A program made the translations under genes and the position numbers. A DNA stretch of 64,000 nt. It comes from Herbidospora daliensis (lineage in GTDB: Bacteria > Actinomycetota > Actinomycetes > Streptosporangiales > Streptosporangiaceae). Positions within the stretch are counted from its first letter, which is position 1; each line of letters begins with the position of its first letter. Positions 33,481 to 40,795 of the stretch are shown in pieces. The DNA is taken from positions 620,001 through 684,000 of the forward strand of contig NZ_BBXF01000005.1 of assembly GCF_001570585.1 (NCBI RefSeq). The letters are read 5' to 3'. The notes under the pieces were generated by a model. That model was not told the DNA's origin and ran no database searches. It saw only the letters and a program-made list of their open reading frames with translations.

Positions 33481-34419
33481 TCAGCCGTTCCTGTCAGCGA
33501 TCGTCTCGTCGTGTTCGCGGAGCATCCGCATGACTGTCGCTGCGGAGGGGCGTTTGCCTTTCTTCTTGCCCTTGGTGATGACGAGCCGGGCGGCGATGTC
33601 GCGCAGGCTCAGTTCCTGGCTTCGTAGGTGGAGGGCCATGGCGAGCATGGTGTCGTCGGTGACGGTGGCGCCGCCGATGGTCTTGCCGCGGGTGCGCGCG
33701 GATTCGTGGCCTTCCAGAGTGCGGTCGCGGATGTATTCGCGTTCCATCCCCGACAACGCCGCCAGCACCGTGAATACGATCCCCGACGGATCATGCGACC
33801 CCTGCAACTCCCCGCTCAAGAACTCCAGCCCGACATCACTGGCCTTGAGCTGCTCGGCCAGCTCCGCCATCTGCAGCCCCCGGCCCAACCGCTTGTGCTC
33901 ATGAATCACCAGCGTGACCGCCACCCCCGACGCACGCACCTCCCGCGCCAAGCTGACCGCCTTATCGAGTTCCGGCCGGCGCAGGGCGCGGGTGGAGATC
34001 TTCTCGTGGAAGATCCGGCTTACCCCGGCCGCCTTCAGCGCGTCCAGTTGTGTATCGAGGGATTGGCGGACGGTGGAGGCGCGGGCGTACCCGATCCGCA
34101 CATGCCCGACCGCCTCCTCCCCGCCAGCGGTTGTGGGGCGGGGTAGTTCGATCCACAGCGTCCCCGGCTTGCGGACCGCCGGCGTCGGAACGGTGAGCGC
34201 CTTGGCCAGATGGGGCACCAGCCGGAAACGCGCCGTGTGGTACTGCGTGGCCACCTTGCCCCGGCTGGTCCGGCACGGCGACCCGGCCGGCGCCCCGCAG
34301 GCCGACATCGGGCAGTCGCGTTCTTCCACCCGCCGGTAATCATCGCCGTCACTGTTGGCGCCGTTGTCGGTTCCGCTGTTGATGCCGTCGCCGTCGTTGG
34401 CGTTGTTGATGTCGTTCAC
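33481..34419 (-). CDS. Serine recombinase/resolvase with N-terminal zinc-finger-like domain
   Basis: About 312 residues. Catalytic domain: RIGYARASTVRQSLDTQLDAL with the nucleophilic Ser, HEHKRLGRGLQMAELAEQL, SGELQGSHDPSGIVFTVLAALSGMEREYIRDRTLEG (active-site Arg and E-helix), and a short C-terminal HTH (LSLRDIAARLVITKGKKKGKRPSAATVMRML), so it is of the small resolvase/invertase class, not a large integrase. The N-terminus has CPMSACGAPAGSPCRTSRGKVATQYHTARFRLVPH, a C-x4-C-x6-C...H pattern seen in actinobacterial phage-like zinc domains. Start uncertain: TTG 34479, GTG 34419 or GTG 34329; I chose 34419. It sits between intact NLR2 and NLR debris and may have driven the rearrangements here. Confidence 0.85.
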   Translation of the reverse strand: MNDINNANDGDGINSGTDNGANSDGDDYRRVEERDCPMSACGAPAGSPCRTSRGKVATQYHTARFRLVPHLAKALTVPTPAVRKPGTLWIELPRPTTAGGEEAVGHVRIGYARASTVRQSLDTQLDALKAAGVSRIFHEKISTRALRRPELDKAVSLAREVRASGVAVTLVIHEHKRLGRGLQMAELAEQLKASDVGLEFLSGELQGSHDPSGIVFTVLAALSGMEREYIRDRTLEGHESARTRGKTIGGATVTDDTMLAMALHLRSQELSLRDIAARLVITKGKKKGKRPSAATVMRMLREHDETIADRNG

Positions 34420-34616
34420 ATCGCGAAGTGTTTCATGTGTCCGTTCAAACCGCTTCGCTGTTTGCAACGACACATGCAACGCGATTCGCTCTGGTGGCCC
34501 GTCTCGGCTGGCGGCGTTTCATAGGTGGACAAAGCTGAAACTCCGCGAGCCAGCGGCGACCATAGCGGTTCATTGCAAGACCGGCCACATAGCGGGATCG
34601 AGTGCGGGCCGTTGGC

Positions 34617-34668
34617 GGCTTCCGTGAAACGGGGCATAGGTTTGTGGTGATATTGCCGCTATGGAGGG
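34617..34668 (+). repeat. Duplicated module leader, copy 1 (effector lost)
   Basis: This segment (GGCTTCCGTGAAACGG..., GGTTTGTGG, ..CGCTATGG) matches 37112-37162 over ~50 bp with about 10 differences. In the second copy it leads straight into the ATG of the 98-residue membrane protein; here the equivalent ATG (34661) opens a frame that stops after 13 codons, so the effector gene has been deleted and the NLR remnant follows 58 bases later. The rest of 34420-34616 shows no gene. Confidence 0.55.
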
Positions 34669-34718
34669 AACCAGATTCCGGTCGGGAACCAGGACAGGGT
34701 AGCGGTGAGTTGATCCGG

Positions 34719-35392
34719 ATGGAGGCCACCGCCTTAGATGACGGCCAGATCTATCAGGCCAGCCACGATCAGTTCATCTTCAACCTCCCGCCGCTCCCCT
34801 CCCCCGCCCGGCAGATCGTCGAAGGGTACATCCCTCAGCAGCCGCGTGCTTTCCAGAAGCGCGCTGATCTGCTTGAGCGGTTGCATCGGCGGGGTGGTGC
34901 GGTGGTCAATGCGGTCACCAGCACCCCGGGCGTTGAGAAGAGCTTGCTGGCCGCCTCATATGCGGGGGCGTGTCAGCGGGCCGGATGGCCGGTCATCGCC
35001 TGGATTACCCGCCAAGCCCAAAGACCAGGTCATCACCGAACTGGCGGGCTGGCCCGCCGTCTGAGTTGTTGTCCGCCGAGGATGACGCACAACCGCGGCG
35101 GTCAAGGCACGGGATTGGCCGACGGCCGCTGATGAGCCAGCGTTGCTGGTATTCGACAACGCCATGGCGGTGTACCGGTGAGGACGTGGGGTCAGGCCAC
35201 CGGGCCATGCAGATTCTGATAACCACCCGCAACCGTGCCTTCCACGCCCTGTACCAGGCGGTGGACACCGGCGTCTTCACCCCCGGCCAGGTGACGGCCT
35301 TCCTGCACGAGCGCACCGACTTCACCGGTCCGGGTGCCGAGAAAGTGGCGCCCGATTCGCCGGTGCCGCCAGCCGGTCGCCGGTCGCCGGTC
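34719..35392 (+). pseudogene. Decayed NLR1-type gene, N-terminal half
   Basis: From ATG 34719 the frame encodes GQIYQASHDQFI (motif), LPSPARQIVEGYIPQQPRAFQKRADLLERLH and TSTPGVEKSLLAASYAGACQRAGWPVIAWIT, closely parallel to NLR1, but Walker A GVGKS has become GVEKS. After ~35005 the similarity jumps frames (KPKDQVITELAGWP in one, ILITTRNRAFHALYQAVD and FTPGQVTAFLHERT in another) and ends near 35390 with no winged helix or TPRs. A frameshifted, truncated NLR1 copy; presumed inactive, though a short motif-bearing peptide could still be made. Confidence 0.8.
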
Positions 35393-35444
35393 AGGTCCAC
35401 GTCGTGTTCGTCGCCCGTCTCGCTCAGTACCACCCCGCAGACCA

Positions 35445-35723
35445 TCACTGGCCCGTAACGGACCGCCGCGGTTCGCCGCTCAGGTCGGCGGTCAGCGCCG
35501 AGGCCGCCGCTTTGACCGCCCCAAGGAACTGCCCCGACGGCCCGGCGTCGGGCCACAGATCCTGGTCCCGGTCGACGGCCACCCACTCGACCTGGTCCGC
35601 GCCGGTCAGCACGGCGAACGCGTCGACGCGTTCGGCCGGATCAGCCGGGAGGTCGATCTCGCGCCAGGTTCCGTCGGAGTCGACGACCACCATCCTGCCC
35701 CGAGCCGCCTCAGCGTTAGTCAT
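35445..35723 (-). CDS. Small protein, paralogue of the 22.7-kb gene, unknown function
   Basis: 92 residues from ATG 35723 (an internal ATG at 35693 follows GGCAGG and is possible). Contains VVVDSDGTWREIDLPADPAERVDAFAVLTGADQVEWVAVDRD, similar to the N-terminus of the protein at 22715-23080, followed by an Ala-rich helix. No known domain. It is immediately downstream of a perfect palindrome (35727-35741) that is related to the one near its paralogue, so it is probably autoregulated or controlled by a dimeric repressor. Converges on the NLR pseudogene. Confidence 0.55.
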   Translation of the reverse strand: MTNAEAARGRMVVVDSDGTWREIDLPADPAERVDAFAVLTGADQVEWVAVDRDQDLWPDAGPSGQFLGAVKAAASALTADLSGEPRRSVTGQ

Positions 35724-35752
35724 CTTGTAAGTGAACCTTACGTCAGTCACTG
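35722..35752. promoter_or_regulatory. Palindromic operator-like block, copy 2
   Basis: GTAAG-TGAAC-CTTAC (35727-35741) is a perfect inverted repeat inside a block shared with 23184-23213. It ends 3 bases before the ATG of the 92-residue gene, so a protein bound here would block translation start or a leaderless transcript. The remaining 35753-36004 shows no gene I can support. Confidence 0.55.
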
Positions 35753-36004
35753 CGCCATAAGCGTCGGGTTCACCACTGCAGCCGTTCAGCTTCTGTGAAT
35801 CCGCAACTCTTCTCCGAGCACGATGAAGGATCAGGGACCCTGATTCCCGCACGCCCTCTTTCGTCGCGCGCCGCCAGCATGCGATGAATCTCAGCCTCGA
35901 CCGAATCCGGGCAGCAGCCGCGTTGCCAGGAGGCGGACATCGGCCACGAAGACCTTTAGCGGCCCCCATGCAACCCTCCGCCGTGCTCTGGACATCTTGA
36001 GGGT

Positions 36005-36328
36005 ATGAGCACATCGGGCCGCGCCCCTGCTTCCTCCACCCTCTCCCGTCCCGCGCGACCCCTGCGCGCGACACCCTCCACCATGCTGATCATGCAATCC
36101 CTGGCCGCCGCGCGCCGCCAGGGCGCGGCCGCGCACGGGTACGCGATCGCGCGCGCCACCGGCCTGCGGTCGACTACGGTCTACGCCGTGCTGGAGCGGT
36201 TGGAGCAGCGCGGGCTGATCGTCACCGAAACGGCCTCGACCGGCGGCAGGCACCGCCGGATGTGCCGCCTCACCCCCGCCGGCGTGACGGCCGCGGCGGA
36301 TCTGGCGCGACGCCAGACCGCGACGTGA
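36005..36328 (+). CDS. PadR-type winged-helix regulator
   Basis: 107 residues from ATG 36005 (an internal ATG at 36083 is possible). After a Ser/Pro/Arg-rich N-terminus the core is a compact winged helix: MLIMQSLAAARRQGAAAHGYAIARATGLRSTTVYAVLERLEQRGLIVTETASTGGRHRRMCRLTPAGVTAAADLARR, with the HGY.IA...GL...TVY..L.RLE..GL motif of PadR proteins and the wing at STGGRHRRM. The second (effector) helix bundle is missing, as in PadR subfamily 2. Target unknown; a strong hairpin follows its stop. Confidence 0.75.
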   Translation: MSTSGRAPASSTLSRPARPLRATPSTMLIMQSLAAARRQGAAAHGYAIARATGLRSTTVYAVLERLEQRGLIVTETASTGGRHRRMCRLTPAGVTAAADLARRQTAT

Positions 36329-36349
36329 TCGCCACCGAAAGGCACGAAG

Positions 36350-36377
36350 GGCCCGTGGACGCATGTGTCCACGGGCC
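36350..36377 (+). terminator. Hairpin terminator after PadR-type gene
   Basis: GGCCCGTGGAC (36350-36360) and GTCCACGGGCC (36367-36377) form a perfect 11-bp stem with a 6-base loop, 22 bases after the PadR stop. No T-run, as usual in this GC range. Confidence 0.65.
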
Positions 36378-36393
36378 AAGTGGCGCTGACCGG

Positions 36394-36559
36394 TCAGAGC
36401 CGCCCAGCGGCGGCGATCTCGGGATCCTTGAAGGTCTCTGCGGGACGCCGTCGCGGTCGCCGGTGACCCGGCCGGCCAGTCTGGCCTCCGCATCGCGTGG
36501 GCCCACTGTCCGCCCGAGTAGATCACGACGCTGGACCCGCCGACATGCCGCACGATCAT
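36394..36559 (-). pseudogene. Possible frameshifted small gene
   Basis: Reading minus from ATG 36559: MIVRHVGGSSVVIYSGGQWAH in one frame, then DAEARLAGRVTGDRDGV in the next and PAETFKDPEIAAAGRL-stop in a third. Joined with two single-base corrections this gives a plausible ~55-residue protein with normal amino-acid composition, while each uncorrected frame degenerates. Family unknown; could be chance. Confidence 0.25.
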
Positions 36560-36758
36560 GATCTGGGGGCGCCGTGGCGGACATCCTCAAGCCGTCCAAG
36601 AAACGTCCTGGCATCCAGTACATCGCCCAGATATCCGGTGTCTCCGGTCGGGCTGTTTTAAAGCGGTCGCCCATGCCTAGAAGTCAGGGGCGAGTCCCGG
36701 TCGTCAAGAGGCTGATAGAGCCTGATCAATCAAGCCCCGTATTGTGGTCCTTGCTCAA

Positions 36759-36902
36759 ATGTTGAGGTCACATTTGCGTAGTCAGTCCGTCGTCACTCTC
36801 ACTCGTCCCCACACGGTTGGCGGTGAGGTCTTCGCCCCGGGGTATCCGGTCGAGTCGTCGCAGGTGATTCCCCTCGAGCTGGTGGACGCGGCGCCCAAGT
36901 GA
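36759..36902 (+). CDS. Possible 47-residue protein, unknown
   Basis: ATG 36759 to TGA 36900-36902. The last 38 residues (VVTLTRPHTVGGEVFAPGYP, then VESSQVIPLELVDAAPK) look like the small T/V-rich beta proteins that often occur in phage-like regions (..RP.T..G..Y.PGD.V.V....). No clear ribosome site. It may be a remnant of a mobile element. The rest of 36560-37155 holds only the dispersed element at 36961 and the duplicated leader at 37112. Confidence 0.3.
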   Translation: MLRSHLRSQSVVTLTRPHTVGGEVFAPGYPVESSQVIPLELVDAAPK

Positions 36903-36960
36903 GGATTGCCCCGGACACCTACCGGATTACCCCACTACCTTTGGAGACGGCACCGTAAAG

Positions 36961-37000
36961 CTTAGCTTCGCGGCATTGCGCGGTCGTCTATTAAACACCG
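36961..37000 (+). repeat. ~40-bp dispersed element, copy 2
   Basis: Core AGCTTCGCGGCATTG with flanks matching 25406-25445 at about 30 of 38 positions, same orientation. Lies ~160 bases upstream of the second module remnant, so the two copies bracket most of the NLR island (25.4 and 37.0 kb). Confidence 0.5.
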
Positions 37001-37111
37001 CTAGCAGACAGCGACCACGCCGTTTCACGGTAGAAACCACTTTCGGAGGGGTCGACTTGCGGTCTGAGCGCCGCCGGATGGCTGGACGCGGGATGAAAAC
37101 GGACCGTTTGC

Positions 37112-37162
37112 GGTTCCGATGAAACGGAGCGCCGGTTTGTGGCGACGATGACGCTATGGCGG
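37112..37162 (+). repeat. Duplicated module leader, copy 2
   Basis: Same ~50-bp segment as 34617-34668, here ending at the ATG (37156) of the 98-residue membrane protein. Probably the promoter and ribosome region of an effector-NLR module that was duplicated. Confidence 0.55.
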
Positions 37163-37452
37163 AAATCGGGTCCGGTGCGTTCGGAATTTCGTTCCTGGCA
37201 CTGTGGTGCCGCCGGTCGCGGGTGGGTGTGGCCGTCAACCGGATCTTCAACAATGCGAAGCGGAGCCCGTGGTGGATCCTCGCCGCGGTGGTGTTCTCGG
37301 CCGTGCTGACGTGGATGACGCATCTGCTCACGCGTTCAGCGTCCGCTGCCGACGAAAGCGGCGAAGAAGCCGCAGGTGAGCGGTCGGCCACCATCTGCGG
37401 CGCCAACAGCGGGATCGTCTCCACCGAGACAGGGCACGCACTGTCCAGATGA
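37156..37452 (+). CDS. Small membrane protein with truncated amyloid-motif tail, candidate effector
   Basis: 98 residues from ATG 37156. One or two hydrophobic segments (IGSGAFGISFLALW and SPWWILAAVVFSAVLTWMTHLL) make it a likely membrane protein. Its tail ERSATICGANSGIVSTETG aligns with residues ~173-190 of effector A (RRSATVHGDNSGIVFTGDN), i.e. the stretch just before the terminal YQAGRDQII motif, but stops before that motif. The stop overlaps the ATG of an NLR N-terminal remnant (ATGA), reproducing the effector A/NLR1 gene order. So it is probably the effector of a third module that has lost its last motif. Confidence 0.55.
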   Translation: MAEIGSGAFGISFLALWCRRSRVGVAVNRIFNNAKRSPWWILAAVVFSAVLTWMTHLLTRSASAADESGEEAAGERSATICGANSGIVSTETGHALSR

Positions 37453-37772
37453 ACGGGTCTGGTGTATCGGGCCGGCGGCGACCAGACGGCCCAACGTCAG
37501 CCGACCGGGAAGAACCCAGCAAGGAGCCCGGTGATTCGATCCGGATTGACGCCAAAGGCTTCGGGCAAGGGCGTGCGTATCAGGTCGGCCGTTTCGACCT
37601 GCCGCGATTGCCTGCACCGCCGTCCAAGTCAGCGCCAGTGATCGACATCGGCGAGATCCTGCGGACGCCTTCGTCAAGAGGAGCGAGGTGCGGGCTATCG
37701 TCCCGTTCCCTTTCAAGATGCTCAGGAGATCAGGTCGCCGCCCAGCTCTCACACTCGATCGCCGGTACCTGA
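37449..37772 (+). pseudogene. NLR1-type N-terminal remnant
   Basis: 107 codons from ATG 37449. Residues ~18-60 (REEPSKEPGDSIRIDAKG, GRAYQVGRFDLPRLPAPPSKS) match the NLR1 N-terminus (REEPDAGPRPEPGG..., GRVYQAARDLHI..., LPRLPAPPQQ), with part of the motif deleted. Beyond residue ~60 there is no similarity to an NTPase and the frame ends. A truncated NLR; the NB-ARC and TPR parts are gone. Confidence 0.65.
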
Positions 37773-37849
37773 GTGGGTTCTCAGCGCCCCTCAGCACGAT
37801 CACAGCTCGGACGGAGCAAGCTCGTCGAGTCACGAGCTGAGGAGGTCGG

Positions 37850-38794
37850 GTGAGAGCCGAGCGATTAGGCGGGTCACGCAGGTGGCCATACGTCGCGGCG
37901 GTGTGGTGCTCGTTCTACGGGCTGGCGCACGTGTGGTGGCTGGTCGACCCGGGGTCGCCGCTGGCCCCTCCCGAGGAGCCGTTCTCGCCCGGCCGGTGGG
38001 TTGCCGTGGCGCTCGCCTTCTCGGCCGCGACGGTGTGTTCGGCCGCCACGATCGCGCACCGCTGGGCCACGCCCGCGCGGTGGACGCTGGTCGCGGTCGC
38101 ATGGGTGTCGGGAGCCGGGCTGATCGTCTACTCCTACATGCTCGCCATCAGTCTCGCCACCATGCTCTTCGGGCAGGTCGACCACTGGGGGTCCCTGCTG
38201 ACCCGCGCGGCCGGGGCGGTGGCCGGGGTGCTGACGCTGGTGTGTGCCGTCGCCGAGCAGCGCAGGGTCCGGCGGGCCTGCGTCCACTGCGGGCGGGTGC
38301 ACGGGCGTTCGCCGGAGCGGCGTACCGACCCCGCGCCGCGATGGGCCTACGTCGCCGCCTATGTCGCGGTCGGCGGGTGCGCCGCTCGGTTGGCCGCGCT
38401 GGTGCTCGACTCCGTCTCGGCGCACGAGCCGCTGCCGTTCACGTCGCCGTTCGGGATCTTCGTCGGCCTGCTGATCGTGGCCGGCACCCTGTTGCCGCTG
38501 GCGCTGGTGCATCGGTTCGGCCGGATCTGGCCGCGGTGGGTGGTTCCGCTGGCCGGACGTCAGGTGCCGCGATGGCTCGTGCTCGGACCTGCCTTGTTCG
38601 TCGGGGCGGGCATGGCCGGTTACTTCGGCGTGGCCGGGATGACGGCCTGGGTCCTCGGCAAGGGCAACCTGGCCGCCGCGCCCGTCTGGAAGGTGTCGAT
38701 GGAGATGTTCGGCTACACGTCATGGGGCCTGGGGCTGCTCGTCGCCGCCGTCTCCTACTTCGCTCTGACCAGGCCGGCGCACGTCGTCGAGTAA
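37850..38794 (+). CDS. Integral membrane protein, about eight helices, unknown
   Basis: 314 residues from GTG 37850, behind a strong GAGGAGG. Predicted helices at ~12-30, 48-66, 74-100, 118-135, 165-185, 200-225, 245-265 and 285-305, with a cytoplasmic loop holding a lone CVHCGRVHG motif (two Cys, two His) that might bind a metal. Not a recognised family. Overlaps the 3' end of the convergent PucR-type gene by 75 bases, an unusually long tail-to-tail overlap. Probably the first ordinary chromosomal gene after the island. Confidence 0.7.
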   Translation: MRAERLGGSRRWPYVAAVWCSFYGLAHVWWLVDPGSPLAPPEEPFSPGRWVAVALAFSAATVCSAATIAHRWATPARWTLVAVAWVSGAGLIVYSYMLAISLATMLFGQVDHWGSLLTRAAGAVAGVLTLVCAVAEQRRVRRACVHCGRVHGRSPERRTDPAPRWAYVAAYVAVGGCAARLAALVLDSVSAHEPLPFTSPFGIFVGLLIVAGTLLPLALVHRFGRIWPRWVVPLAGRQVPRWLVLGPALFVGAGMAGYFGVAGMTAWVLGKGNLAAAPVWKVSMEMFGYTSWGLGLLVAAVSYFALTRPAHVVE

Positions 38795-39790
38795 CCGCCG
38801 CATCGTCAGCGCGATCTTGACCCTGGTCCGTCCCCCGGGTTCGGCCAGGTCGAGGCCGAGCACCGCGCCGAGCTGGGCGAGACGGCGGGCGACGCTGCTG
38901 TGGTGCAGGTGGAGCAGGTCGGCGGCTCCGCGCAGGGAGCCGGTGGCGCAGTAGGCGTCCAGCGTCTCCAGGTCATCAGGGTTCAGCGGGGCGAGGGCGG
39001 CCACGTCGGCGTTGGCGCGGGCGGTCTCCGGGGGGATCTCCGCGAGCAGTGCCAGCGCGCCGAGATCGGCGTACCGGATGACCGGCTCGCCCGGTGTGGT
39101 GAAGCGCAGGGCGGTGCGGGCGTCCCGCCAGGATCGGCCGACGCCCGCGCGCGAACCGGCCGGGAACCGGGCCACGTCGACAGAGGCCGCCAGGAGCACG
39201 CCCACGTCCCCGAGCGCCGCCGCCTTCGCCAGGCCCGCCGCGCAGACGAGACGCGCGACCCGGTCGAGCGGCACAGGTGACACGACCGCGGCGACGGCGA
39301 CGGGCGAGCCGGGGGCGAAGCCCAGGAGCCGCAGCGCCCGGGCTCTGGCCGCCTCGTCGGCGTCCTCGCTGATCACGAGTTCGACGAGGGCGGGGTCGGC
39401 CATCGTGGTGCGGGCCGGGCCGTAGCGTTCCACGACCGACGCGGCCGCGATGGCAAGGCGGTCGAGCAGCAGTTCGTCGAGCGGACCGGGAGGGCCGGGG
39501 CGTTCCAGCCACACCGCGCCGATCTCCTCGTCGTCGAGGGAGATCGGGGTGGCCGTCGACGCCGACGGGGCCGGCACGGGTGCGCGGCCGCCGTCGGGGG
39601 CGAACCGGATCACCTGGGCAGCCCCGTGAAGCCGGATTCCCGCCACGCACTCCGCCAGGCCCGCCGAGGCGCGGGCCAGCGCCGGCAGATCGACTCGCCG
39701 CCGCATCAGGGTGTCGTAGAACATGACGACCCGGATGGCCCCCTCGGCCTCGGAATCCAGCTGCGACAACCGTACGGCGAGTGCCTCCAT
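38720..39790 (-). CDS. PucR/CdaR-type transcriptional regulator
   Basis: 356 residues. N-terminal sensor-like region, a central GGDEF-derived-like segment, and a C-terminal PucR HTH: LNPDDLETLDAYCATGSLRGAADLLHLHHSSVARRLAQLGAVLGLDLAEPGGRTRVKIALTMRRLL. The signature L.TL..Y....S...AA..L..H..TV..RL is clear. Divergent from an HSL-type esterase gene, with 98 bases between the starts, so it likely controls the esterase and dehalogenase-like genes downstream of it. Ligand unknown. Confidence 0.8.
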   Translation of the reverse strand: MEALAVRLSQLDSEAEGAIRVVMFYDTLMRRRVDLPALARASAGLAECVAGIRLHGAAQVIRFAPDGGRAPVPAPSASTATPISLDDEEIGAVWLERPGPPGPLDELLLDRLAIAAASVVERYGPARTTMADPALVELVISEDADEAARARALRLLGFAPGSPVAVAAVVSPVPLDRVARLVCAAGLAKAAALGDVGVLLAASVDVARFPAGSRAGVGRSWRDARTALRFTTPGEPVIRYADLGALALLAEIPPETARANADVAALAPLNPDDLETLDAYCATGSLRGAADLLHLHHSSVARRLAQLGAVLGLDLAEPGGRTRVKIALTMRRLLDDVRRPGQSEVGDGGDEQPQAP

Positions 39791-39888
39791 GTCCCGAGGA
39801 TAGAAGCCGCAGAACGGCGCAGATCATCGCCCGTCAAGCCGACGCCTGGCGGATGATCCGGGCGGCGCGGGCGGGGAGGATGGCCGCC

Positions 39889-40779
39889 ATGGACCCCGAA
39901 CTCGACCCGTTCATCCCGCTCATCCCCCGGCCGGACTACGCCGACCCCGTCGCCGAACGGGCGATGACCGCCGCCCTGCTCGCCTCCTTACCCGCTCCGG
40001 ACACCTCGGCCATGGAGGTGACCGACGCGACCGTGCCGGTGCCGATCCGGATGTACCGGCCGCCGAACGCGCGCGGTGCGGTCGTCTGGTTGCACGGCGG
40101 AGGGGGCATCGTGGGCGACCTCGACACCGAGCACCCGTCGGCCGCGCGGCTCGCCGAGGCGTCCGGGGCGATGGTGGTCTCGGTCGGGTTCCGGCTCGCG
40201 CCCGAGCACGTGTTCCCGGCCGCGCTCGACGACGCCTACTCCGTGTTGTGCTGGCTGGCCGGCCACGCCGCCGAGCTCGGTGTCGACCCCGGGCTGATCG
40301 CCGTCGGGGGCATGAGCGCGGGTGGCGGGCTCGCGGCGGCGATGACGTTGCGGGCGCGGGACGAGGACGGGCCGCCGATCCGGTTCCAGCTGCTCAACCA
40401 GCCCATGCTCGACGACCGCAGGCACACCTGGTCGGCGCGGGCGTTCACCCGAACTCCCCGGCTGGACGCGGAGAACCTGGCCGTCATCTGGCGGGCCAAC
40501 CTCGGGTCAGCCCCGGCCACACCCTACGCGGCGCCCTCCCGGGCCACCGACCTTTCCGGGCTGCCGGCCGCCTACGTCGCGACGGCCGAGTTCGATCCGC
40601 TGCGCGACGAGGGCATCGCCTACGCGGTGCGGCTGCTCCAGTCGGGCGTCTCGGTCGAACTTCACCAGTGGCCGGGCACCTTCCACGGCTCGCAGGCGAT
40701 CCTGTCGGCGGGGGTGTCCCAGCGGCAGAACGCCGAGCTCGGGGCGGCTTTGCGCCGGGCGTTGAAAGACCCGGGTTAG
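39889..40779 (+). CDS. Alpha/beta hydrolase, HSL (GDXG) type esterase
   Basis: 296 residues from ATG 39889, preferred over ATG 39880 because GGGGAGGA then lies 8 bases upstream. Oxyanion-hole motif VVWLHGGGGIVGD, nucleophile elbow GGMSAGGGLAA (Met in place of the usual Asp of GDSAGG), Asp of the triad in ATAEFDPLRDEG and His in WPGTFHGS. The family hydrolyses short acyl esters in the cytoplasm. Followed after 16 bases by a haloacid dehalogenase gene, possibly one unit, and divergent from the PucR-type regulator. Confidence 0.88.
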   Translation: MDPELDPFIPLIPRPDYADPVAERAMTAALLASLPAPDTSAMEVTDATVPVPIRMYRPPNARGAVVWLHGGGGIVGDLDTEHPSAARLAEASGAMVVSVGFRLAPEHVFPAALDDAYSVLCWLAGHAAELGVDPGLIAVGGMSAGGGLAAAMTLRARDEDGPPIRFQLLNQPMLDDRRHTWSARAFTRTPRLDAENLAVIWRANLGSAPATPYAAPSRATDLSGLPAAYVATAEFDPLRDEGIAYAVRLLQSGVSVELHQWPGTFHGSQAILSAGVSQRQNAELGAALRRALKDPG

Positions 40780-40795
40780 CGGGGAGGTCCCGGGC

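Noticed and set aside
35891-36559. 222-codon minus-strand frame through the PadR-type gene
   Set aside because: Beyond the first ~20 residues it is antisense to a good winged-helix protein and is Arg-rich.
20663-37772. CBASS, retron, toxin-antitoxin or restriction system in the island
   Set aside because: No nucleotidyltransferase, reverse transcriptase, nuclease, methyltransferase or classical antitoxin motifs were found; the NLR/amyloid model fits better.
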